Origin: Bradyrhizobium betae
GTDB lineage: Bacteria > Pseudomonadota > Alphaproteobacteria > Rhizobiales > Xanthobacteraceae
Assembly (NCBI RefSeq): GCF_008932115.1
Contig: NZ_CP044543.1
Span: 1,612,001 to 1,676,000, forward strand
DNA: 64,000 nucleotides
Reading direction: 5' to 3'
In this document: positions 9,388-16,810 of the stretch, piece after piece
Layout of the letters: the number at the start of each line of letters is the position of its first letter
Numbering within the stretch: the first letter of the stretch is position 1
Notes under the pieces: model-generated
Told to the model about the DNA's origin: nothing
Seen by the model: only the letters and a program-made list of their open reading frames with translations
Database searches by the model: none
Made by a program: the position numbers and the translations under genes

Positions 9388-10494
9388 TTAGAACGAAAGG
9401 GACGACACGATACGCACCTTCTGGCCCGGATCGAGCTTCTGAACGCCGAGGGCCACGATCTTGGCACCCTCGTCCACACCGCTGGTGATGATGACGTCGT
9501 TGCTCTCGTAGGACTTCACCACGACCGGCTTCAGCGTGACGGCGCCATTGTCGTCGACGACGTAGAAGGAGGGCTTGCCGCCTTCGTTGAACAACGCCGA
9601 CAGCGGCAACCGCGCGACGCGTTCGGTGGCGGCATCCGACAGCGTCAGCGTCGCGGTCATGCCGAGCGACACCTTGTCGTCGGCCTCGGGCAGCGAGAAC
9701 TTCGCGAGATAGGTCCGCGTGGCGGAATCCGCGGTGGGCGCGATTTCGCGCAGCTTGGCCGCGTACTTCTTGCCCGGCTCCGACCAAAGAGTGACGCTGG
9801 CGGCGCCCGACTTGGCACGTCCGACCAGCGTCTCAGGGATCGCGACGACCGCTTCCTTTTCGGCAAAGCGGGCGACGCGGATCGAAGTCTGGCCTGCGGC
9901 AACCACCTGGCCGGGCTCGATCAGCGTTGCGGTGACGACGCCACGGGCGTCGGCGTTGAGCGTCGCGTAGGAAAGGGAATTCTTGGTCAGTTCGACCGAG
10001 CGCTCGGCCCGGTTCAGACGCGCGCGGGCCTCATCGGCGGCGGCGCGGCTCGAATCCAGCTGGGCATCGGTGGTCCAGCCCTTGGCCTTCAGATCCTTGG
10101 CGCGCTGCTCGGCAGCGGCGGCCTGGGCCAGCACGCCGGTCGCGGCGGTCTGCTCGGCGACGGACTGCTCGGCCTGGAGCTTCAGATCGACCTCGTCGAG
10201 GGTCGCGAGCGGCTGGCCAATCTCAACGGTCTGGCCGACTTCGACCAGGCGCTTGGCGACCTTGCCGGCAACGCGGAAGCCGAGATCGCTCTCGATCCGG
10301 GGCCTGACGGTACCTACGAAGCTGCGCTCCGGCGTCTCGGCATCATAATGCGCGGTCGCGACCAGAACCGGCCGTGGCGGCTCGGCCTTTTCAGCGACGG
10401 TGTCATTGCACCCAGCCAGCGCGGCGGCCATCAAGGCCAGCGACACACCCGCCAAGAGCCTGGAATAGCTGGATAAAACTGACCGAACGAACAT
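9388..10494 (-). CDS. RND efflux periplasmic adaptor, lipoprotein (membrane fusion protein)
   Basis: A 368-residue HlyD/AcrA-type adaptor linking the RND pump to an outer-membrane channel. It has a lipoprotein signal peptide with an LAGC lipobox at about residue 28, a biotinyl-lipoyl-like half motif (GKVAKRLVEVGQTVEIGQPLATLD), an alanine-rich coiled-coil hairpin, and the second lipoyl half (ARGVVTATLIEPGQVVAAGQ) before the beta-barrel domain. The ATG at 10494 has AGGAG nine bases upstream; the in-frame ATG at 10518 has no such site. It is the first gene of the operon with the permease and TetR genes. Confidence 0.92.
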   Translation of the reverse strand: MFVRSVLSSYSRLLAGVSLALMAAALAGCNDTVAEKAEPPRPVLVATAHYDAETPERSFVGTVRPRIESDLGFRVAGKVAKRLVEVGQTVEIGQPLATLDEVDLKLQAEQSVAEQTAATGVLAQAAAAEQRAKDLKAKGWTTDAQLDSSRAAADEARARLNRAERSVELTKNSLSYATLNADARGVVTATLIEPGQVVAAGQTSIRVARFAEKEAVVAIPETLVGRAKSGAASVTLWSEPGKKYAAKLREIAPTADSATRTYLAKFSLPEADDKVSLGMTATLTLSDAATERVARLPLSALFNEGGKPSFYVVDDNGAVTLKPVVVKSYESNDVIITSGVDEGAKIVALGVQKLDPGQKVRIVSSLSF

Positions 10495-10539
10495 CGGAGG
10501 ACACTCCTGCGGCTGCAATGCATGGAATGTCGACTAATC

Positions 10540-10565
10540 ACTGACGAAAGTCAATAATCGTCAGT
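10540..10565. promoter_or_regulatory. Candidate operator of the efflux operon
   Basis: ACTGACGA and TCGTCAGT form a perfect 8-bp inverted repeat around a 10-bp spacer, 46 bp upstream of the adaptor start. Size and position fit a TetR-family repressor site. The repressor encoded at the end of the operon is the natural candidate; this is inference. Confidence 0.55.
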
Positions 10566-10652
10566 CATCAGGAAAGCGTGATCGTTAACGCATAGTAACG
10601 TCTGCATTCGACCGAGCCGCTAGCCTCAGGAATGGTCGATTGAAGGCTCAAG

Positions 10653-11013
10653 CTACATGCCGCGCATGACGCAGGCGTTCACGCTGGCGAAGGTCCGATT
10701 GTTCCGGCCCGTCTTGCCGTTGTTGGAGCATTTGGACCAGAGAGCTTCGACGTCCTTGACGCCGCGCTTCTGCCCGGGGCTCGCCGATGGCGGGGGTTCG
10801 CTCGCCGCGCTTGAGATCGACGAACTCGAACCCGGCCGCTTTCAACGCGGCGGCCATTGCCTCGGCGTCGTTGGAGGGGTTGGTGAGCTTGACGACGTTC
10901 TGATAGGACGAATTGCCGATAACGAGCGCGACGCGTTTGGCCGCCAGCGCCGGTTCGGCAAAAAGCATCAGAGCGCAAAGCGCCGACGCGACAATGCTCG
11001 CGCCCCACATCAA
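10653..11013 (-). pseudogene. Degenerate caspase-like (peptidase C14) gene
   Basis: The first 67 residues encode a signal peptide and the start of a caspase-like fold (KRVALVIGNSSYQNVVKLTNPSNDAEAM), closely resembling the intact protein at 14408-15787. After FEFVDLKRG the frame goes out of register: the same frame runs on as Arg/Gln-rich nonsense, while the next frame continues as a Pro-rich linker and a plausible C-terminus (VKDVEALWSKCSNNGKTG and on) to a stop at 10653. The catalytic His and Cys region is absent. I read this as an internal deletion plus frameshift. A short secreted protein from the first frame (stop at 10648) is the alternative. Confidence 0.65.
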
Positions 11014-11089
11014 AGAAAAATCTCCCTCACCGGCAATGTCCCGACCCTAGCACCGAGACTCACGGAACGCGACACATCCTGTGAAAAAG

Positions 11090-11105
11090 TGTGAGCGCCA
11101 TCACA
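11090..11105. promoter_or_regulatory. CRP-type dyad upstream of the broken caspase-like gene
   Basis: TGTGAGCGCCATCACA matches the TGTGA-N6-TCACA arrangement recognised by CRP-type regulators. It lies 77 bp upstream of the start of the degenerate caspase-like gene. Confidence 0.5.
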
Positions 11106-11159
11106 TTGCGAGGCGCTCATCTCCACCGTTCAGGCCGCTCGGGGTGGCGGCGGGCGTCC

Positions 11160-12482
11160 TCAGCCTCCCTGTCCGGCAAACTCGTGCTTGCTGTCGTGGC
11201 CGCCGATGAAGACAAGAATGCCGGCCAACAGCGGCAGCACGGCAAGCACGAGCAGGCCGGTCGAGGTCTGCCCGGTGGCTTCCTTGACCCAACCGATCAG
11301 ATAGGGCCCGCCGAAGCCGGCGAGATTGCCGATCGAGTTGATCAGCGCGATGCCGCCGGCGGCGGCCGTTCCGGAGAGCCAGGCGGTCGGCAGGGTCCAG
11401 AACACGCCGAAGCAGCAGAACACGCCGATCGCGGCCACCGTCAGCACCACCATCGTCATGGTGGGATCGGTGAGATAGGAGGACACGCCAAGCGCAACGG
11501 CGGTCAGCAGCAGCGGCGCGCCGACATGCATCACGCGCTCGCGCGTGGCATCGGAATGCCGTGCCCACAGGATCATCGCGATGGTGCCGAACAGATACGG
11601 GATCGCGGTGACGAAACCGGTCTGCGCGTTGGTGAGACCGAACGCTTTGACGATCTGCGGCAGCCAGAACTGCATGCCGTAGAGCGCGCCGACGAAGCCG
11701 AAATAGATCAGGCTGAGCGCGATCACCTTGGGCGACGACAGCGCCTCGCCGAGCGACAGGTGCTTTACCGCCTGCTTGGCCGCGATTTCGGAATCCAGCT
11801 TCGCCTTCAGCCAGGCCTTCTGCTCGGCCGAGAGCCAGTCCGCCTTCTCCGGCTTGTCAGTCAGGTAGAACCAGGTGACGATGCCGAGCAGCACGGAGGG
11901 GATGCCCTCGATGATGAAGAGCCATTGCCAGCCTTTGAGACCCATCGCGCCATCGAGCCCGAGCAGGAGACCCGAGACCGGCGCACCGATCACGGTCGAG
12001 ACCGGCACGGCGATGGCGAAGGCCGCGAGGAAGCGGGCCCGATATTCGGCCGGATACCAATAGGTGAGATAGAGGATGATGCCGGGAAAGAAACCGGCCT
12101 CTGCCACGCCGAGCAGGAAGCGCAGCACGTAAAAGCTGGTGACGCCGCTCGTGAGCGCCATCAGCGCCGAGATGATGCCCCAGGTCACCATGATGCGGGC
12201 GATCCAGCGGCTGGCGCCGAACTTCTCCAGCGCCAGATTGCTCGGCACCTCGAAGATGAAATAGCCGATGAAGAAGATGCCGGCGCCCCAGGAGAAGATC
12301 AGCGGCGTGAACTTCAGCTCGGCGTTCATGGTCAGCGCGGCGAAGCCGAGATTGACGCGGTCGAGATAGGAAAAGAAGTAGGCCAGCACCAGGAACGGAA
12401 TCAGGCGCCAGGAGATGGCGCGGATGGTCGAGGTCTCGATGGCGCTCTTGGCAGCGCCGGAATAGGTCGTGGTCTGGCTCAT
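11160..12482 (-). CDS. MFS transporter, anion:cation symporter type
   Basis: A 440-residue inner-membrane permease with about 12 predicted helices. The N-terminal part has the signature of the anion:cation symporter (phthalate/tartrate/glucarate permease) branch: LAYFFSYLDRVNLGFAAL in the first helix and loop, then GYFIFEVPSNLALEKFGASRWIARIM. These proteins take up organic acids by proton symport; the substrate is not predictable here because no catabolic genes are adjacent. The start at 12482 has GGGGGAAAG just upstream. It appears to be a single-gene unit followed by the broken caspase-like gene. Confidence 0.9.
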   Translation of the reverse strand: MSQTTTYSGAAKSAIETSTIRAISWRLIPFLVLAYFFSYLDRVNLGFAALTMNAELKFTPLIFSWGAGIFFIGYFIFEVPSNLALEKFGASRWIARIMVTWGIISALMALTSGVTSFYVLRFLLGVAEAGFFPGIILYLTYWYPAEYRARFLAAFAIAVPVSTVIGAPVSGLLLGLDGAMGLKGWQWLFIIEGIPSVLLGIVTWFYLTDKPEKADWLSAEQKAWLKAKLDSEIAAKQAVKHLSLGEALSSPKVIALSLIYFGFVGALYGMQFWLPQIVKAFGLTNAQTGFVTAIPYLFGTIAMILWARHSDATRERVMHVGAPLLLTAVALGVSSYLTDPTMTMVVLTVAAIGVFCCFGVFWTLPTAWLSGTAAAGGIALINSIGNLAGFGGPYLIGWVKEATGQTSTGLLVLAVLPLLAGILVFIGGHDSKHEFAGQGG

Positions 12483-12558
12483 GGCTTTCCCCCGGGGTTG
12501 TTGCTTTTATGGGCTGATCCGGGGTTTTCAGCATCGCGGGCAAAGAGTCAATGGAGCA

Positions 12559-12641
12559 AGGGGGGCAAAGGCGCGCTAGCGCCATGCCCACCATTTCTCT
12601 TCACTTGCTACGATGGTGGGCACGCTCCGCTTTGCCCCCAC
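12559..12641. repeat. Interspersed palindromic repeat, family C
   Basis: GGGGGCAAAG and ATGCCCACCAT are mirrored by ATGGTGGGCA and CTTTGCCCCC around a short spacer. The related element at 20167-20258 shares the GGTGGGCA...GCGGAGC...TGCCCACC text. It occupies the gap between the YcaQ-like and MFS genes. Confidence 0.7.
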
Positions 12642-12667
12642 CAGTCCGACGCCGTGGCGAGCAGCCT

Positions 12668-13828
12668 TCACTCCGCCAATTGAAACCGCGCAAAGCGATC
12701 GAGTTCTTCCTCGATCACGCGCTTTAGCTCCCTGCGCCCCGCGGTCTTCTTCCCCTGCCCGACCCAGGTCCATTTCTGCATCAGCAGCTTCTTTGCCTGC
12801 CGGTCGGTCTTGAGGTCGAGCGCGGCAACGATCTCGTCGCCGACCAGCACGGGCAGTGCGAAATAGCCGAGCTTGCGCCTGGCCTTCGGCACATAGGCTT
12901 CGAACAGATGGTTGTAGCCGAAGATGAGATTGGTGCGCTTGCGCTGGATGACCAGGGGATCGAACGGAGAGAGGATGTGGACGAGGTCCGGCGACACTTC
13001 GCCGGGCTCCAGCGCCGCGGGCGCTGCCCAATGCTCCTGCCTGCCGGCGCCGTCGATCGCGACATGCACGAGCTCGCCGCGGCGGACGCGTGAGGCGATC
13101 AGGCCCGCCACCGCCGGCTTGCTGGGCGCATCGAGGTGGCAGATCGAATCCAGGCTGACCACGCCCTGTGACCGCAGCGCGCGATCGAGCAGATAGGCCG
13201 TGATCTCCTTTGCCGACGCCGGCTTCGGCAGCCTGTCCCAGCCGAAATGGCGCGTCATCAGCTCATAGGTCTTGAGCATGCCCTGGCGCTCGCTGACGGT
13301 CGCGACGCCGGTATAGAAGGCGAGCTGCAACGCGCGCTTCGAGGGCTTTCGGCTCTGCCAGAGATGCTCCTTCTCGGTGAGCACGTCGTCCTCGATGTCG
13401 CGGATCGTCAGCGGGCCGGCGCGCAGGAGCCGCATCACCTTGCGCGTGTCGGCCGGCGTCACCGAGGCGTACCATCTGTGGCCCTCGCGCCGGTGCTCGC
13501 GCATCGCCGGCAGGAAGAAGCGAAAATCGTTCGAGGGAACGTAGGACAGTGCATGCGTCCAATATTCGAATACGCTCCGGTCGACGCTCTGGGCCCGGCG
13601 CAGGTCGTCGCGGCGGTAGGACGGAATACGGCTGAACAGGATGTGGTGATGACAGCGCTCGATCACGTTGATGGTGTCGATCTGCACATAGCCGAGATGG
13701 GCGACTGCATCCGTCACGGCAGCCGCGCCTTCCCCAAACGGAGCGCGCGCATCCAGCCGCTGGGCATGCAGCCAGATCTGCCGGGCCTGTGTCGTGGTGA
13801 GCGGGATCGGTTTCGGCGCGCGTGACAT
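12668..13828 (-). CDS. YcaQ/AlkX-type DNA glycosylase (winged-helix HTH_42 family)
   Basis: A 386-residue protein of the family that includes Streptomyces AlkZ and E. coli YcaQ (AlkX), glycosylases that unhook interstrand crosslinks and remove bulky alkyl purines. Residues 47-76 contain VQIDTINVIERCHHHILFSR followed by YRRDDL, matching the family core with the catalytic Q-x-D motif (the AlkX type, not the QxQ of AlkZ). Winged-helix segments follow, and LSPFDPLVIQRKR with FGYNHLFEAYVP is characteristic of the C-terminal part. Length agrees with the family. Crosslink repair activity is inferred from family knowledge. Confidence 0.85.
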   Translation of the reverse strand: MSRAPKPIPLTTTQARQIWLHAQRLDARAPFGEGAAAVTDAVAHLGYVQIDTINVIERCHHHILFSRIPSYRRDDLRRAQSVDRSVFEYWTHALSYVPSNDFRFFLPAMREHRREGHRWYASVTPADTRKVMRLLRAGPLTIRDIEDDVLTEKEHLWQSRKPSKRALQLAFYTGVATVSERQGMLKTYELMTRHFGWDRLPKPASAKEITAYLLDRALRSQGVVSLDSICHLDAPSKPAVAGLIASRVRRGELVHVAIDGAGRQEHWAAPAALEPGEVSPDLVHILSPFDPLVIQRKRTNLIFGYNHLFEAYVPKARRKLGYFALPVLVGDEIVAALDLKTDRQAKKLLMQKWTWVGQGKKTAGRRELKRVIEEELDRFARFQLAE

Positions 13829-13890
13829 TGCGGGAGATAATGTAGCCGGATTCGCGCCGGGGAAAAGCAGACGCCGAAGAAGCGGCCAAG

Positions 13891-13922
13891 GAAAACCGCG
13901 CTGCCAGCTGCTGACAGCGCGG
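13891..13922 (-). terminator. Rho-independent terminator of the Met-rich protein gene
   Basis: CCGCGCTG and CAGCGCGG form an 8-bp stem (13896-13922); on the minus strand it is followed by TTTTCC, about 20 bp after the stop of the gene at 13943. Confidence 0.6.
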
Positions 13923-13942
13923 CCTGATGGTGTGCTTCGCGC

Positions 13943-14197
13943 TTACTTCATCATCATCGACTTCTGCGCCTTCATGTAGTGCACGCAGGCGCTCTTCATC
14001 TTGCCATTGCTCATGTCGGTGTTGGCCATGGCCATTTCCTTGTTCGCCGCCATCTTGGCCGGCGTGTCGGCTGTGCCGCCCATCATGGCGGCCGACTTCA
14101 TCATGTTATCGCTGGTGCACGCCATCATCGCGGCGGATGCGGGTGAAAATGAAAGAGCGAACGCGACAAAGGCTGCGGACGTGAGCAAGATCTTCAT
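13943..14197 (-). CDS. Small Met-rich exported protein
   Basis: An 84-residue protein with a clear signal peptide ending near SPASA (residue 22) and a mature part of about 61 residues with 15 methionines, many in MM or MMM runs, plus two cysteines (about 27 and 71). A strong AAGGAG site lies 7 bases before the ATG, and a terminator follows the gene, so it is real. I do not recognise a named family. Met-rich periplasmic proteins can bind copper or silver, but no metal genes are adjacent, so this remains a guess. Confidence 0.75.
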   Translation of the reverse strand: MKILLTSAAFVAFALSFSPASAAMMACTSDNMMKSAAMMGGTADTPAKMAANKEMAMANTDMSNGKMKSACVHYMKAQKSMMMK

Positions 14198-14361
14198 CGA
14201 AAAGTCTCCTTGAGTAAGACGAAACCGACGTGGCGTCGGCTATCGCAACTACGTATTTTCCAGCAATTTGTTTCGTGGAGGAAATATTTTCCTTGGTGCG
14301 GTGCGAAGGCGAAGGGATCGGCGACCGCCTTTTGGCGGTCTGCGCGCGAGGTTCCGAAGCA

Positions 14362-14387
14362 GAAGCGGCCCGAGCTCGGGCCGCTTC
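14362..14387 (-). terminator. Perfect palindrome, probable terminator of the caspase-like gene
   Basis: A 26-bp perfect palindrome centred on GAGCTC with arms GAAGCGGCCCG, 21 bp past the stop of the caspase-like gene. There is no T-run, so it could instead act as an RNA-stabilising hairpin. Confidence 0.5.
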
Positions 14388-14407
14388 GCACCTTGCGGCT
14401 TCTCACG

Positions 14408-15787
14408 TCACCGCCGGAACAGGCCGCCCATCATGTGACCGAAGAGATTGCCGGGGCCAGCCATGCCGCCTCCGCCATGCGCGCGGCGGCTGCCACCGCC
14501 GGAGGAGCGGCGGCGCGCGGGCTCGTCAGTGGAATCCTCAGAGGCCACGCGGCTGGAGACGATCTCCGACTGCATCGCCTTGTGCTGGAGCTTGTTGAGA
14601 TAGCCGGTCGTGGGATAGCCGCGCGCGGCCTGCCAGCGCCTGATCACGGACCGGGTCTCCTCGTCGAACTTGCCGGTCACCTTGATGTCGAAGCCGAGAC
14701 CGGTGAGGCGGCGCTGCACGTCGCGGCGCTGGTTCTTGTCGAGGCCGATCTGGTCTTCGGCGACCTGATCGGCCATGTCCGTGAAGGTCGCGGGATCGAT
14801 TCCTGCGGTGAGATTGCGCGTCGTCGTGGACGGGCCGTCCTGAAGCGCGGCGATGCGGGCGAGCGCCAGCGGCTTGAAGGTGCCGTTCGGATAGTTGGTG
14901 AGATAGGCGTTGAGCTCCTCGACCTTGTTGGTGTCCTTGATCGAGCGCCAGAACTCGAGCTCGACTTCGCCAGCCTGGGCGACGGTCGCGGGCGCAGCAG
15001 CGTCCGACGCGGGCGCGGCGGCCGGGTTGAGAAAAACCGCGCCGGTGAGATTGGTGTGGCCCCAGGGCAGCTGCGCCTTGTTGGTCTCGTCGTTGACCTG
15101 GGCACGAACCTTGGTCATGGCCTGCTGGATCTCGAGGCCGGGAGCCGCGATGTTGGCAAGGAGCGCGCGGGTAAAGGGGCTGTTTGTGCCGGCCTCGCCG
15201 TCGAGCGCGGTCTGGCCGGGGCCGGTGGCGAACGCGATCAGCGTGCCCTCTCCGGACTTCATCTCGGCAAGACCGCTGGCCACGTTGACGGAGCGCGTCG
15301 CCTTGGCCGAGCGAATCTTTGCGGCGAAGGGATTGTCGCGGCAGGCGTCGAGGAACACCAGCTTCACCTTGGCATCGGCCATGGTCTGCTCGAGCGTCAG
15401 GTCGACATTGATGGCGGCGCCGAGCTTGACGTCCATCTCGGATTTGAGGTCGGCATCGACCGGCAGCAGGTAGTTGGAGCCGTTTACCGCGATGCCGTGG
15501 CCGGCATAGAAGAACAGCGCCACATCCGCGCCTTCGCTCTTCTTGCCGAATTCGAGCAGCTTCGCCGTCATGGCGTCGCGGGTGAGGTTGCTGCCCTCGA
15601 CCACGTCGAAGCCGACATTGCGCAGCACCCGCGCCATCGACTTGGCGTCGATCGCCGGATTCGGGAGCTGCGGGACATTCTTGTAGGCGGCGTTGCCGAC
15701 CACGAAGGCGACACGCTTGTCCGCGAGCGCCGCGTTACCAGTGAAGACAAAGGCTGCGAGAGACATTGCCGCGAGCAGGAAACGCAT
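14408..15787 (-). CDS. Exported caspase-like protease (peptidase C14) with peptidoglycan-binding domain
   Basis: A 459-residue protein. A signal peptide (residues 1-22) precedes a caspase-like domain with the dyad intact: His about 97 in FFYAGHG and Cys about 149 in LDACRDNPF. A low-complexity Ala/Pro linker, a short segment with WRSIKDTNKVEELNAYLTNYPNG, and a peptidoglycan-binding_1-like domain (RRDVQRRLTGLGFDIKVTGKFDEETRSVIRRWQ, shown here only in part) follow, then an Arg/Gly-rich tail. The ATG at 15787 has GGGGAG eight bases upstream. It should cleave proteins in the periplasm near the cell wall; its targets are unknown. A degenerate paralogue lies at 10653-11013. Confidence 0.88.
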   Translation of the reverse strand: MRFLLAAMSLAAFVFTGNAALADKRVAFVVGNAAYKNVPQLPNPAIDAKSMARVLRNVGFDVVEGSNLTRDAMTAKLLEFGKKSEGADVALFFYAGHGIAVNGSNYLLPVDADLKSEMDVKLGAAINVDLTLEQTMADAKVKLVFLDACRDNPFAAKIRSAKATRSVNVASGLAEMKSGEGTLIAFATGPGQTALDGEAGTNSPFTRALLANIAAPGLEIQQAMTKVRAQVNDETNKAQLPWGHTNLTGAVFLNPAAAPASDAAAPATVAQAGEVELEFWRSIKDTNKVEELNAYLTNYPNGTFKPLALARIAALQDGPSTTTRNLTAGIDPATFTDMADQVAEDQIGLDKNQRRDVQRRLTGLGFDIKVTGKFDEETRSVIRRWQAARGYPTTGYLNKLQHKAMQSEIVSSRVASEDSTDEPARRRSSGGGSRRAHGGGGMAGPGNLFGHMMGGLFRR

Positions 15788-15826
15788 GGTCTTTCTCCCC
15801 AGATCAAGAACCACCGACACAGCCAG

Positions 15827-15842
15827 TGTGACGTCTTTCACG
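15827..15842. promoter_or_regulatory. CRP-type dyad, gene-proximal, upstream of the caspase-like gene
   Basis: TGTGACGTCTTTCACG fits TGTGA-N6-TCACR and lies 40 bp upstream of the caspase-like start, next to the stronger dyad at 15849-15870. Confidence 0.4.
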
Positions 15843-15848
15843 CAAGCC

Positions 15849-15870
15849 GAACGTGATCTAGATCACGTTC
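15849..15870. promoter_or_regulatory. Perfect 22-bp palindrome of CRP type upstream of the caspase-like gene
   Basis: The core CGTGATCTAGATCACG is flanked by GAA and TTC to give 22 bp of perfect symmetry. It is very close to the E. coli CRP consensus (TGTGATCTAGATCACA) and starts 62 bp upstream of the caspase-like start codon. Confidence 0.6.
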
Positions 15871-16022
15871 AGCTGTCACAAATCGAACCGGCCGCAATAA
15901 AGACGCGACGACAGCTCTTCGCCTGCCCGGACCGGCCCCTCCGCGAAAGCGAAGCGCTCAGGTTGCGGGGCCCAAAACACTGCGAAATGCGCTAGGATGA
16001 ATCCGGAAGTCTTGGTCGCCAC

Positions 16023-16038
16023 CGTGACCAGGATCACA
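16023..16038. promoter_or_regulatory. CRP-type dyad upstream of the OmpA-like gene
   Basis: CGTGACCAGGATCACA fits the YGTGA-N6-TCACA pattern, 72 bp upstream of the OmpA-like start. The remainder of 15871-16109 shows no gene. Confidence 0.45.
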
Positions 16039-16109
16039 TCAAGGCCTTTGAACCTTCCCTATGCTCGCAGCATCAAATCGCCATCAGGCGTAACAGCGAG
16101 GATACGACA

Positions 16110-16754
16110 ATGACCCGTTTTGATAAGTTTTTTGGACTGAAGGCGATAACCGTTGCCGCCGCGCTGTCGATGACGGCAGGGCTGGCTTTGGCCGGCGACA
16201 ACAACATTTCGTCCGACAAGATCCTGGATGCGTTGAAGCCGAAGCCGGCAACGCGCGGCCTGTCCGTCGGGCCACAGGCCGATCCGGCAGTGCAGGCCAA
16301 GGAATCGACCTTCCTGAACACGGTGCGCAACCGCTCCACCCGGTCGCTCTCGACGGGCGAACGTGAGCAGATCGCCGAGCTGGCTGCGACCAAGCCGAAG
16401 ATCGATCTGGAAATCCAGTTCGACTACAACTCGGCCGACATCGCCAAGACCTCGGTGCCCTCGGTACAGGCGCTCGGCAAGGCCCTCTCCGACCCGTCGC
16501 TGAAGGGATCGACCTTCGTGGTCGCCGGCCACACCGATGCGGTCGGCACCGAAGAGTACAATCAAGGCCTGTCCGAACGCCGAGCCGACACCATCAAGAA
16601 ATATTTGGTGCAGAACTACGGCCTCACCGGCACCGATCTCGTCACGGTCGGCTACGGCAAGACCAAGCTGAAGGATACCGCCAACGGCGCCGACCCGATC
16701 AACCGCCGCGTCCAGGTGGTGAACATGGAAGCCAAGACGACGGCGTCCAAGTAA
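16110..16754 (+). CDS. OmpA family protein
   Basis: A 214-residue exported protein: signal peptide to about LALA (residue 28), a linker of about 65 residues, then an OmpA C-terminal-like domain (residues 98-208) with IQFDYNSADI, the GHTDAVGTEEYNQGLSERRA signature that binds peptidoglycan, and NRRVQV near the end. There is no beta-barrel, so it is a soluble periplasmic or tethered peptidoglycan-binding protein. It is divergent from the caspase-like gene, which also carries a peptidoglycan-binding domain, and both have CRP-type dyads in the shared intergenic region, suggesting co-regulation. A terminator hairpin follows at 16779. Confidence 0.88.
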   Translation: MTRFDKFFGLKAITVAAALSMTAGLALAGDNNISSDKILDALKPKPATRGLSVGPQADPAVQAKESTFLNTVRNRSTRSLSTGEREQIAELAATKPKIDLEIQFDYNSADIAKTSVPSVQALGKALSDPSLKGSTFVVAGHTDAVGTEEYNQGLSERRADTIKKYLVQNYGLTGTDLVTVGYGKTKLKDTANGADPINRRVQVVNMEAKTTASK

Positions 16755-16778
16755 CCCCAATTGATCGCCAATGAAGCG

Positions 16779-16807
16779 CGCCGCCTGCCGTAACCCGGCA
16801 GGCGGCG
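16779..16807. terminator. Hairpin terminator between convergent genes
   Basis: CGCCGCCTGCC and GGCAGGCGGCG form an 11-bp stem with a 7-bp loop followed by ATTTCAT, between the OmpA-like gene and the convergent mannosyltransferase gene. It can serve both strands. Confidence 0.65.
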
Positions 16808-16810
16808 ATT

